A stretch of 7,650 nucleotides of DNA from DATFLS01 sp964413425 (lineage in GTDB: Bacteria; Fidelibacterota; JAANXI01), in contig CAYPST010000147.1 in NCBI GenBank assembly GCA_964413425.1, positions 1 to 7,650 of the forward strand. Reading direction: 5' to 3'. Position 1 is the stretch's first letter. Each line of letters starts with the position of its first letter. The notes under the pieces are model-generated. The model was not told the DNA's origin. It searched no databases and worked only from the letters and a program-made list of their open reading frames with translations. Shown here in pieces: positions 1 through 5,819 of this stretch. The position numbers and the translations under genes are program-made.

Positions 1-239
1 TCAATGATGATTTTATCTTCCACCAGAATGTCTGCAAAATATTCACCGACAATGACGTTGTTTTCGAAATACACTTTTATAGGGACTTGCTGTTGGCATG
101 TATATCCAGACTGCCGAATTTTATACGCCAGTGCATTTTCGTCCACCTTTTCAAGAAACCCAGAACCAAAATATTGATGTACTTCATACGCCACCTGCCG
201 GATGTCCTTTGTCAATTCCTGATATAGTAGTTTCTTCAT
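1..239 (-). CDS. GxxExxY family protein (PDDEXK-like), C-terminus cut by window edge
   Basis: The visible 79 residues run from MKKLLYQELT and match the GxxExxY family, small PD-(D/E)XK nuclease-fold proteins of unproven function. Typical landmarks are GSGFLEKVDENAL (residues 25-37) and GEYFADILVEDKIII (65-79). The second ends with the acidic and hydrophobic strand that normally precedes the E-x-K of the fold, and the gene leaves the window there. The name-giving Tyr of GxxExxY is Asp33 here, while Gly27 and Glu30 are kept. The ATG at 239-237 has no clear Shine-Dalgarno, only an A-rich leader, but the family motif sits at the expected distance from it. It follows the LolA-like gene by 53 nt. 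Such genes are often scattered among unrelated neighbours, so the context says little about its role. Family assignment is fairly sure; function is unknown. Confidence 0.8.
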   Translation of the reverse strand, partial: MKKLLYQELTKDIRQVAYEVHQYFGSGFLEKVDENALAYKIRQSGYTCQQQVPIKVYFENNVIVGEYFADILVEDKIII

Positions 240-245
240 TATTTT

Positions 246-285
246 ATTTCGGTGTATTTCGGTGTATTTCAGTGCTTTTCGGTGT
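246..285. repeat. Four 10-bp tandem repeats upstream of the GxxExxY gene
   Basis: Four adjacent units read atttcggtgt, atttcggtgt, atttcagtgc and ttttcggtgt. On the minus strand they form an acaccgaaat-like array that ends 6 nt before the GxxExxY start codon and begins just after the LolA-like stop. The array fills most of the 53-nt spacer. No promoter or binding protein can be named from it. Confidence 0.8.
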
Positions 286-292
286 TTCATTC

Positions 293-1033
293 TCACTGCG
301 ATCGAAGGTTGCGGAGGCTGAAGATGTCCTCACTGACATCGATATTGAAATCCGCGTCCAGGTACCTGATTATCGTTCTGTTCCCCTCTTTGTTCTTCGG
401 AATCATGATCATTTCGGTGGGGATTTCCTTGCCATCGAATTCTCTGATATTCTGATATTTCAGGACGCGCATCAATTTCCCGTTCTCATCATAGTACTCC
501 TGCCGGATCGGGATGTAATCCTCCTCCCGCACCGTAATGATCTGCTTCCCCCAGACGATGGGTTTGCCCTCCCTGGGCACCGCTTCGATGTATAAATAGC
601 CCGATTGAGCCGTATCCGGCTGAATCAATTCAAAATTGTAATCCTCCAGCAGAGTGAATTCGCTGACCAGATCGTTATTGGTGAAATCCGAGCCCATCCA
701 GGAGCTCATCATCATGGAGGGCGGCACTTTAATGACCTTGTTGGTATTGGGAAGATAATTCCACATTTCATTTCCCATCCGGAGAGTGGTCACGCCTCTT
801 TCCTTGGCCGGTTCGGTGATCCGGATAAAGGTTTTCCCGGTGCCCTGTGTCCAGGCTCTCATTCGCAGGGTTCGCTGCCAGTGAGGTGTTACGATCTCCA
901 TTTCCATAACGGCGTAGCTGGATTCACTGCGGTACAATTCATCGATCTGTTTCACGATTTCCCGGGCCGTCTGCGCCTGCACAGCCACTACTGGCAGAAC
1001 TATCACCAACACCGCCGATATTACACGTCTCAT
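293..1033 (-). CDS. LolA-like outer membrane lipoprotein-sorting protein
   Basis: A 246-residue exported protein of the LolA-like family (COG2834 type), periplasmic proteins with a half-barrel fold that bind lipid or lipoprotein. Residues 1-20 form a signal peptide (MRR, hydrophobic core, VQA before QTA) with no lipobox Cys, so signal peptidase I cleavage is expected. The family signature runs from about 74 to 121: EPAKERGVTTLRMGNEMWNY, then LPNTNKVIKVPPSMMMSSWM and GSDFTNNDL. Later strands carry paired basic and aromatic segments up to IRYLDADFNIDVSEDIF. The start is supported by CGGAGG (1044-1039) five nt before the ATG. Members often sit beside RND/MMPL or LolCDE-like transporters, but none is visible here. 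The upstream gene is a YihY/BrkB membrane protein. The exact ligand cannot be deduced. Confidence 0.85.
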   Translation of the reverse strand: MRRVISAVLVIVLPVVAVQAQTAREIVKQIDELYRSESSYAVMEMEIVTPHWQRTLRMRAWTQGTGKTFIRITEPAKERGVTTLRMGNEMWNYLPNTNKVIKVPPSMMMSSWMGSDFTNNDLVSEFTLLEDYNFELIQPDTAQSGYLYIEAVPREGKPIVWGKQIITVREEDYIPIRQEYYDENGKLMRVLKYQNIREFDGKEIPTEMIMIPKNKEGNRTIIRYLDADFNIDVSEDIFSLRNLRSQ

Positions 1034-1045
1034 TTCATCCTCCGT

Positions 1046-1287
1046 TCATTCTCGTGAATAAATACGCTCTGGTACCGCGGTCCAGTCGTTATACAATTGA
1101 CTGACCCGGAACAAATAATCATTGGAAAAATCGGAAGATACTCATTTAAGATCCAGTCATGCAGGCGATCTTCCCGGCGTGCAGCCAGAACTCCGGTTGT
1201 TCCCTCCTCAGTGAGTGTGCCGGTAGTGACCGCCGCCTGTCCATCCAGCATACCCGCAGACGCACCTCCTGAATTCCATCGATTCAT
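1046..1287 (-). pseudogene. Small unrecognised reading frame, apparently frameshifted
   Basis: One frame opens at the ATG at 1287, overlapping the YihY stop as ATGA, or at an inner ATG at 1251 preceded by AGGAGG (1270-1265, 13 nt away). It reads plausibly to about residue 55, ending DWILNEYLPIF. After that it becomes unconvincing and stops at 1030, inside the next gene. In a second frame the same DNA continues as NDYLFRVSQLYNDWTAVPER plus IYSRE and stops at 1048-1046, just before the next gene's Shine-Dalgarno. The frames meet at a run of five T (minus strand 1130-1126). One more T would fuse them into a product of about 80 residues. I recognise no family. It may be a sequencing error, a recent null mutation or two chance frames. 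Its fit between a gene stop and the next ribosome site favours a former or real gene. Confidence 0.35.
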
Positions 1288-2228
1288 AATCCACTCATGC
1301 GGTCATCGGGATCCAGATAATCGTAGGTATCTTCCCTGGTTTCTTCGACTTTTTGCCAGTTATAGGCCACTTCCGCCCCAAACAGCAGCACCATACAGGA
1401 CAGATACACCCAGATGACGAAGACAGCTATTGTACCCAGTCCGCCAAAAATCGCGTTCACCTCCCAAATGTTGGTGACATACCAATCATAGCCTCGTTTC
1501 AACACTTCCCACAGCAGAGCGGCAGTAAGCGCACCGATAAAGGCATCTTTCCGGTGCACCTGCGTGGCAGCGATGATCTTATAGACCAGATAGAATCCGG
1601 CGATACTCACGACAAACGGAATTAATCGTCCGATGAGAGCAAACAGGAACGGAATCTCTTCCAACCGGACATGCATCCAGGGGATCTCAAACGTTCGGCT
1701 GATGGAATAAAACGCGGACAACCCCAGAGAGACGCCGAGGAAAAGCACCATCCCTGGCACCAGAATCAATGCCATGCCGGTTCGTTTGAGCAGCGGGCGG
1801 TCTTCCCGCAACGTCCAGACCCGGTTCAGGGCCTGCTCCAGGATTTCAAACACCCGGCTGCCTACCCAGACCAGGATAAGCATGCCGACCCAGCCGTAGG
1901 CATACTTCATGGAAATGGTCTCTTTAATCAACGGCATAATGTTCGAGACAGTATGCGGTGCAAGCTGCCCCACAAAGTTGACCACTCGTTCATAGGCAGC
2001 TTCAGAACTCTCGAGAATATACCCCAGGCTCGCCACCGCCAGGATGAGCAGGGGAATAAAGGACATTAAAGCGAAAAACGCCAGAGCCGCCGCCAGATTC
2101 GGCACCTTATCCGTGACAAAAAAATCAGACACCGCATTCTTTATGGACGGGAACAACTGGTAGCGCACCCAGAGGAGCGTGCGTTCATAGGAATATTCGA
2201 GTCTTCTGAACATGTCAGTGACGGGCAT
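1284..2228 (-). CDS. YihY/virulence factor BrkB family inner-membrane protein
   Basis: A 314-residue polytopic membrane protein of the YihY/BrkB family, once misnamed ribonuclease BN. Its transport or envelope role is still unclear. About six membrane segments are visible: 43-72, 111-130, 150-172, 192-220, 228-247 and 262-285. Family landmarks are the AAALAFFALMSFIPLL segment (46-61), the VGSRVFEILEQALNRVW stretch (122-138) and the final GAEVAYNW (284-291), followed by an acidic cytoplasmic tail. The frame stays open upstream to 2495, but that part crosses a terminator and the end of citrate synthase and has no protein character. The ATG at 2228 is chosen because CAGGT precedes it at five nt; an inner ATG at 2213 is possible. 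The stop overlaps the next small frame as ATGA. Confidence 0.9.
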   Translation of the reverse strand: MPVTDMFRRLEYSYERTLLWVRYQLFPSIKNAVSDFFVTDKVPNLAAALAFFALMSFIPLLILAVASLGYILESSEAAYERVVNFVGQLAPHTVSNIMPLIKETISMKYAYGWVGMLILVWVGSRVFEILEQALNRVWTLREDRPLLKRTGMALILVPGMVLFLGVSLGLSAFYSISRTFEIPWMHVRLEEIPFLFALIGRLIPFVVSIAGFYLVYKIIAATQVHRKDAFIGALTAALLWEVLKRGYDWYVTNIWEVNAIFGGLGTIAVFVIWVYLSCMVLLFGAEVAYNWQKVEETREDTYDYLDPDDRMSGL

Positions 2229-2306
2229 GAATACCTGCCATTTCGGTTGCTCATTCCGACCAGAATGTATGGAATTCAGTAATATGATCCCACCACAGAT
2301 ACCGGG

Positions 2307-2335
2307 ATTCTCTGCAAAAAATTCACCGCGGACAA
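2307..2335 (-). promoter_or_regulatory. Weak sigma-70-like promoter candidate for the YihY cluster
   Basis: On the minus strand TTGTCC (2335-2330) and GAGAAT (2312-2307) are separated by 17 nt. They lie about 80 nt before the YihY start and downstream of the citrate synthase terminator, where a promoter for the second cluster is needed. The match to consensus is only partial, and the organism's promoter code is unknown. Confidence 0.2.
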
Positions 2336-2380
2336 GGCTATTCCTCCAGGGAACGGTACTTCCGGTACATCCTGAAACCG

Positions 2381-2407
2381 AAAAAGGCCGCCAGCGGCGG
2401 CCTTTTT
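2381..2407. terminator. Bidirectional intrinsic terminator after citrate synthase
   Basis: A perfect 12-bp stem, AAAAAGGCCGCC (2381-2392) with GGCGGCCTTTTT (2396-2407), closes on a three-base AGC loop. The outer A/T pairs supply the U tract on either strand. It begins 30 nt past the citrate synthase stop and separates that gene from the YihY cluster. Confidence 0.92.
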
Positions 2408-2436
2408 CATACAGACAAGTCTGGAACTCAGACGGC

Positions 2437-3732
2437 TTACAGGTTCTGTTTGATGTATTTCGTTCCCACAGATTTTGGCCGGGTGATCGGGACACCCAGT
2501 GCCCGGTTCAGAATTAACTGGGATAACATACCCTGCGCCCGGCTGATACCGAATAAGACCGTGTAATATTCGAATTCGGTGATCCCGTAATGATACAGCA
2601 GCGATCCGGATCCTGCGTCGACATTCGGATACGGATCAGCAATGGGCGACTTGCCTGCTTTCACCCGTTCCTCTGAGAATTCCTTCAGCACATCGGGCAC
2701 CACCTTATAGAGACGATTCACCGTCTGGAAGACCGGATCATCGGGCAGGTGTTTGCGGCCGAACTGCACGAAACCTTCAAATCGAGGATCCGTCACCCGC
2801 AGCACTGCATGTCCGTATCCCGGAACGACCTGACCGGATTCCAGGGTTTCTCTGGCAAACTTTTCCAGCTGATCCTCGGTGGGCGCTTTGCCGTCAAACC
2901 GTTCCATCACCTGTAACACCCAGCGGAGACATTCCTGGTTGGCCATGCCGTGGAGAAATCCCGCCAGGCCGTTCAAGCCCGCCGACACCGAATAGTAGGC
3001 ATTGGACAGTGCCGATCCCACGGTGTGACAGGTGTTCGCACTCACGTTGCCGCCCTCATGGTCGCAATGGAACATCAGGTAAAGCCGCATCAACTCGGCG
3101 AAATCTTCGTCTTCAATGCCCATCATCCTGGAGTAATTGGCGCCCCAGTCCAATCCTTTGGTCCAGGGAAGGGGATCCCCCTTATCAAATCGGATGCGAT
3201 ACAGTCCGGCTGCTATACCCGGCAATTTGGCCAGCAGATTCAGCGAGTCTTCCAGGTAATACCGCCAGTATTCGCCTTTGGCAATCCCTTCCCAGTACTT
3301 TTCATCGAAGAGACTGGTATGCTCCAATGCCATAATCGCGTTACTGAGCATGGTCATGGGATGGGCGTCATCCGGCATCGCCCGCAGCATATCCCACACT
3401 TCGCCCGGAATCTCGGCACGCTTATCATATTCTTTCTGCAGATCTTTTCTGTCATCCTTGGTGGGCTCTTCGCCTGTAAGGAGAAGCAGAAAAATGTCTT
3501 CCGGCCAATAATCCTGAATCTCCAACAGCGGGTGCCCGCGGATGATCAATCCCTTGTCCGGTTCCACCAGGGACGTATCACAAATCATGGATTTCACACC
3601 ACGCATTCCACCATGTGCCTGCTGCACGGAACATTCCGATAATTTCTTCTCACCATACTCCTTGAGCAGGTCCATCCGTTCCTGGCGAATGTCCGGTAGA
3701 ATGGATTCCATCTTCTTGAAAATGTTAGCCAT
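2437..3732 (-). CDS. gltA: Citrate (Si)-synthase, eukaryotic/mitochondrial-like type
   Basis: This 431-residue enzyme condenses oxaloacetate with acetyl-CoA to citrate in the TCA cycle. It resembles the mitochondrial type more than E. coli GltA, as do the Geobacter enzymes. Against the pig enzyme as I recall it, all key residues are present: catalytic His261 (FLHGMANQE), His308 (VPGYGHAVLR) and Asp372 (PNVDAGSG). Substrate ligands His225 (DHEGGNVSA), Arg317, Arg398 and Arg418 also line up. Two nearby changes are Asn233 where pig has His (SAHT) and Gly374 where pig has His (NVDAHSG); neither is a main catalytic residue. The start is firm: AAGGAG (3744-3739) lies six nt before the ATG. It appears monocistronic, with about 820 bp of gene-free DNA upstream and a strong terminator downstream. 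gltA is used in the general sense. Confidence 0.95.
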   Translation of the reverse strand: MANIFKKMESILPDIRQERMDLLKEYGEKKLSECSVQQAHGGMRGVKSMICDTSLVEPDKGLIIRGHPLLEIQDYWPEDIFLLLLTGEEPTKDDRKDLQKEYDKRAEIPGEVWDMLRAMPDDAHPMTMLSNAIMALEHTSLFDEKYWEGIAKGEYWRYYLEDSLNLLAKLPGIAAGLYRIRFDKGDPLPWTKGLDWGANYSRMMGIEDEDFAELMRLYLMFHCDHEGGNVSANTCHTVGSALSNAYYSVSAGLNGLAGFLHGMANQECLRWVLQVMERFDGKAPTEDQLEKFARETLESGQVVPGYGHAVLRVTDPRFEGFVQFGRKHLPDDPVFQTVNRLYKVVPDVLKEFSEERVKAGKSPIADPYPNVDAGSGSLLYHYGITEFEYYTVLFGISRAQGMLSQLILNRALGVPITRPKSVGTKYIKQNL

Positions 3733-4108
3733 AGCGCACTCCTTCCCTTAACAGGTAGTTTCTCGTTACGATTAATGATGTATACAACAACAGGGTTGCC
3801 ACATACTGCTCTTCAGTATTAGTTCAAATACTATTCCACTTAGAGATAAGACTGCATTCACGTTACAGGAAAACCTCCCTCCCGGGGATTTCGAACCCGC
3901 ACTCCAGAATGACTATCGCTGATCTATGGTGATGTCTTTCTCTTGCTTACAACGCAGTAAGTTCACACAAGATCAAACAGAATGCGCTATGCATTACATA
4001 TATACTATTTCTATCAGTTTAGTGCAATACCTAGTTTCCGGTCACAAGAGGAACAAAGGAGAAAACTGATTATCGAAATTGAGAATATCGGTTCATTTGT
4101 CTAAAGAT
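3733..4108. other. Gene-free stretch upstream of citrate synthase
   Basis: No convincing reading frame, tRNA or known riboswitch is seen on either strand. The sequence is more AT-rich than the flanking genes. It should contain the citrate synthase promoter, but no confident -35/-10 pair was found. Its only clear structure is the short palindrome at 3803-3819. On the minus strand, 3900-3870 holds a GGGTTCGAAATCCC stretch that recalls a tRNA T-arm, but no matching acceptor or anticodon arm surrounds it. Confidence 0.6.
3803..3819. promoter_or_regulatory. 17-bp palindrome upstream of citrate synthase, possible operator
   Basis: ATACTG and CAGTAT are perfect inverted arms around a five-base CTCTT spacer, 71-87 nt before the citrate synthase start codon. 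Size and position fit a dimeric regulator site. A small hairpin in the leader or chance are alternatives. Confidence 0.3.
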
Positions 4109-4278
4109 GAGAGTATTTAGAAAACAAGCGTCCGAGACAACATGCTGAACCTGACTTCTGGTTATTAAGCATCTAAGATAGACGTCAAATGTATGACGGG
4201 ATAGTGGCAGATATATGTTCAATGTGCTTTGTCCCGTCGTCACGGGATCTCTTTGCCGAAGGCCTCGAAGAGACTCCC
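4109..4278. repeat. Dispersed intergenic repeat, copy A
   Basis: This stretch aligns without gaps to 7481-7650. The first 118 bp match at 80 positions (about 68%, counted by hand), and the last 52 bp (4227-4278) are identical to 7599-7650. The identical core holds two hairpins: TCCCGT/ACGGGA around CGTC (4232-4247), and TCTCTT/AAGAGA enclosing GCC-GAA-GGC (4248-4273). Weak similarity may extend left to about 4078. No open frame in it looks like protein. The repeat family is not one I can name. Confidence 0.85.
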
Positions 4279-4377
4279 CCAACGGGATCCTCCGAAGGAG
4301 TCCCTTGGACCTTCCGGGACTTCGGAGCATCCCTTCGGAGCGAGGCGTTTTCTAAACAGACTCAAAGATGAGCCTCG
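4279..4377. repeat. Palindrome-rich continuation of repeat copy A
   Basis: Short stem-loops follow the core: CTCC-GAA-GGAG (about 4290-4300), repeated cttcggag words near 4320-4340, and CGAGGC (4341-4346) matching GCCTCG (4372-4377). The recurring ccgaag/cttcgg words resemble REP/BIME-type intergenic palindromes. Copy B leaves the window before this part, so it cannot be confirmed as part of the repeat. Confidence 0.5.
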
Positions 4378-4380
4378 TTA

Positions 4381-4538
4381 ACCTGAACCATTCGCAAATC
4401 CGGAAAAATAGCGCATGTCGGTCAGAAGCCCGGCACCTGGCGAGGGTGGCTGTGTGCCAGAGATATAAACTATGCCCGTTGCAAACACACACGCTTCTGT
4501 AGCGAAGCGTTCACTGCCGGATTTTGCTCGGTTCAGGT
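4381..4538. repeat. 158-bp element bounded by imperfect inverted repeats
   Basis: The left end acctgaaccattcgcaaat plus ccgg (4381-4403) and the right end (4517-4538) are imperfect inverted copies, sharing acctgaacc and the inner aaatccgg. Inside are further pairings: CAGAAGC (4423-4429) with GCTTCTG (4493-4499), GGCAC with GTGCC around 4432-4458, and ACGCTTC/GAAGCGT (4491-4510). No target-site duplication is evident. It lies 12 bp beyond the TlpA stop. It could be a MITE-like element, a structured RNA or a processed 3' region; I match it to no known RNA class. Confidence 0.5.
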
Positions 4539-4550
4539 TCTTATAACCGG

Positions 4551-5057
4551 TTATTGTAGTGCAAGAAAATCTTCCTCAAACACCTGTTCGGGACGATAGC
4601 CCACATACTTCTTATGAATATTTCCCTTCTTATCAAGCACAAAAGTCGTGGGAATACTGCGGATGCCCCCATACGCTTCCACCAGATCCATGTTTCCCAA
4701 CACCACGGGATATTCGACTTCGTAGTTCTGCAAAAACGGCCGCACATCATTCCACCCGTTACGGTCCAGGGACACACCGATTATAGCGAGCCCGTCATCT
4801 TTGTATTCATTATGGAGGTTAACAAATCCCGGAATTTCTGCCTTGCAGGGCGGACACCAGGTCGCCCAGAAATCCAGTATGACCACCTTGCCCTTGTAAT
4901 CACTGAGACTGATCTGTTCGCCAGCCTGATTGGTCAGTGTGAAATCCGGAGCAGTGCCGGAATCGGACGCAGAACGTCCGACCACCTGCCATGCGAAGAT
5001 TCCGGCCACCAGCGCGATCAGAGAATATTTGACCCATGGTTTGCTGATAAATTCCAC
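4551..5057 (-). CDS. TlpA/ResA-like membrane-anchored thiol-disulfide oxidoreductase
   Basis: A 168-residue thioredoxin-fold protein with an N-terminal membrane anchor at about 10-26 and the catalytic domain outside the cytoplasmic membrane. The active site is WCPPC (Cys68, Cys71) in the stretch VVILDFWATWCPPCKAEIP, and the cis-Pro is Pro136 (SIPTTF). It also has the APDFTLTNQAGEQISLSDYK lead-in and the LDKKGNIHKKYVGY ending of the TlpA/ResA/AhpC-TSA-like group. Members reduce apocytochrome c or other extracytoplasmic disulfides; the partner here is unknown. The start codon is GTG, with AAAGGA (5072-5067) nine nt upstream, and no in-frame ATG offers an alternative. It is 23 nt from the NifX-like gene and very likely co-transcribed with it. 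No clear intrinsic terminator follows; an ATAACCGGTTAT palindrome covers the stop codon. Confidence 0.93.
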   Translation of the reverse strand: MEFISKPWVKYSLIALVAGIFAWQVVGRSASDSGTAPDFTLTNQAGEQISLSDYKGKVVILDFWATWCPPCKAEIPGFVNLHNEYKDDGLAIIGVSLDRNGWNDVRPFLQNYEVEYPVVLGNMDLVEAYGGIRSIPTTFVLDKKGNIHKKYVGYRPEQVFEEDFLALQ

Positions 5058-5080
5058 TGTATGCTGTCCTTTCTATTTGC

Positions 5081-5425
5081 TTATTCTGTTCCTTGCAATG
5101 ATGCGCGTAACGCTTCCAGAACTTCCCGGATATTGTCCGGTGGTGCCTCAACTGTCTCATGGCCCATGTCCTGTAAACCACGCTGCACATCCTGTTGAAA
5201 CCGGTTTCCAATCAGATACCGCACATCACCCAACAACCCATGCAGATGTTCAACTCGCCCATTCAAATCACAGACCTGCCGGAATAAGACATTTTCCCGG
5301 GTATCCAACGTTTCGAACTCCGGATCATCCATATCATATATCTGATAATAATGGCTTTTGCCAAACGTGTTACTGGAAAGTTTTTTATAATCATTGGTAC
5401 TGACAGCTACCTTATTGGGGTCCAT
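5081..5425 (-). CDS. NifX/NifB C-terminal-like (Nitro_FeMo-Co fold) protein
   Basis: A 114-residue protein resembling the dinitrogenase iron-molybdenum cofactor-binding domain shared by NifX, NafY, the NifB C-terminus and stand-alone MTH1175-like proteins. The first strand and loop, NKVAVSTND then SSNTFGKSHYYQIYDMDD, match the family start, as does the later YLIGNRFQQDVQRGLQDMGH and the closing helix IREVLEALRASLQG. The usual HFG is TFG (Thr20-Phe-Gly) and the usual glycine-rich IAGGMG-like turn is LIGNRF, so cluster binding may be altered. There are no nif genes nearby, so a nitrogenase role is not implied. GAAGG (5437-5433) precedes the ATG by seven nt. In-frame upstream codons also read as charged protein back to a stop near 5477 (see findings). 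Confidence 0.75.
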   Translation of the reverse strand: MDPNKVAVSTNDYKKLSSNTFGKSHYYQIYDMDDPEFETLDTRENVLFRQVCDLNGRVEHLHGLLGDVRYLIGNRFQQDVQRGLQDMGHETVEAPPDNIREVLEALRASLQGTE

Positions 5426-5438
5426 TTTCTCACCTTCT

Positions 5439-5504
5439 TCATATTTCTCTGGTTCTTCTGTCGCTTTCAGACGGTTTATAGTTTACAGCAGTTCCCTCTA
5501 TCAT
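5439..5504 (-). CDS. Possible 21-codon small ORF ahead of the NifX-like gene
   Basis: An ATG at 5504 sits six nt after a good GGAGGG Shine-Dalgarno (5516-5511) and opens a 21-residue frame, MIEGTAVNYK then PSESDRRTREI, that stops just before the NifX-like gene. It may be a leader peptide, a chance frame, or the displaced start of a longer NifX-like protein. No family is recognised. Confidence 0.2.
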   Translation of the reverse strand: MIEGTAVNYKPSESDRRTREI

Positions 5505-5549
5505 AACAATCCCTCCCTCCATCCGGCGAAAGACCACACCAGTCCGGAC

Positions 5550-5819
5550 TCAGGACTCTTCGTTCAGTCTCTCCCGAATATCATCCAGCTTCAACACTTT
5601 GAATAACCGATCAGAGACCTCAGGGGGGATCCCTTCTTTCCGCTCCCATTCACCGCGATACAGATACACCGTTTGCCGCAACGTGTCCACGTATACCTTA
5701 CAATCCGGGCAATCCTTTAAATGTTCTTTTACCTCCTCACACAGTTCCGCATTGATATCCGTGCTGAGGTCATCACACAATTTATGGAATGTTTCTTTAT
5801 GACTGAGTTCCCTGGTCAT
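5550..5819 (-). CDS. Soluble zinc-finger anti-sigma factor (ZAS type)
   Basis: An 89-residue protein with the zinc-binding anti-sigma signature: Cys15 followed by EHLKDCPDC, giving His33-x3-Cys37-x2-Cys40. There is no membrane segment, so it should be a cytoplasmic inhibitor of the adjacent sigma factor. The C-terminal half is helical and charged (WERKEGIPPEVSDRLFKVLK). Known soluble members such as RsrA and ChrR respond to thiol oxidation, zinc or singlet oxygen; which applies here is inference. The frame is open further upstream, but the ATG at 5819 is chosen because AAGGAG (5831-5826) lies six nt before it and the conserved part begins there. It overlaps the end of the sigma gene by 23 nt, suggesting coupled translation. 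A perfect AGTCCGGACT palindrome touches its stop. Confidence 0.9.
   Translation of the reverse strand: MTRELSHKETFHKLCDDLSTDINAELCEEVKEHLKDCPDCKVYVDTLRQTVYLYRGEWERKEGIPPEVSDRLFKVLKLDDIRERLNEES

Noticed and set aside
2229..2495. 89-codon N-terminal extension of the YihY reading frame
   Set aside because: It runs through the terminator hairpin and the 3' end of citrate synthase, has no membrane-protein or family character, and a better ribosome site exists at the ATG at 2228.
2950..3642. 230-codon plus-strand frame opposite citrate synthase
   Set aside because: It is an antisense shadow of a clearly conserved gene, with His/Gln-rich composition typical of such frames.
3870..3960. Possible tRNA on the minus strand, from a GGGTTCGAAATCCC T-arm-like sequence
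   Set aside because: The stem is imperfect and no acceptor partner, anticodon arm or D-arm is found at the right distance. At most a degenerate remnant or chance.
4109..4278. CRISPR array or insertion sequence as explanation of the repeats
   Set aside because: Only two copies 3.4 kb apart are seen, without regular spacers, a transposase gene or target duplications.
4070..4371. Open frames on both strands across the dispersed repeat (86 and 60 codons)
   Set aside because: Their codons follow the palindromic repeat words; there is no ribosome site and no family resemblance.
5081..5425. Nitrogenase-related function for the NifX-like gene
   Set aside because: No nif gene is near, and the family includes many stand-alone members in non-fixing organisms.
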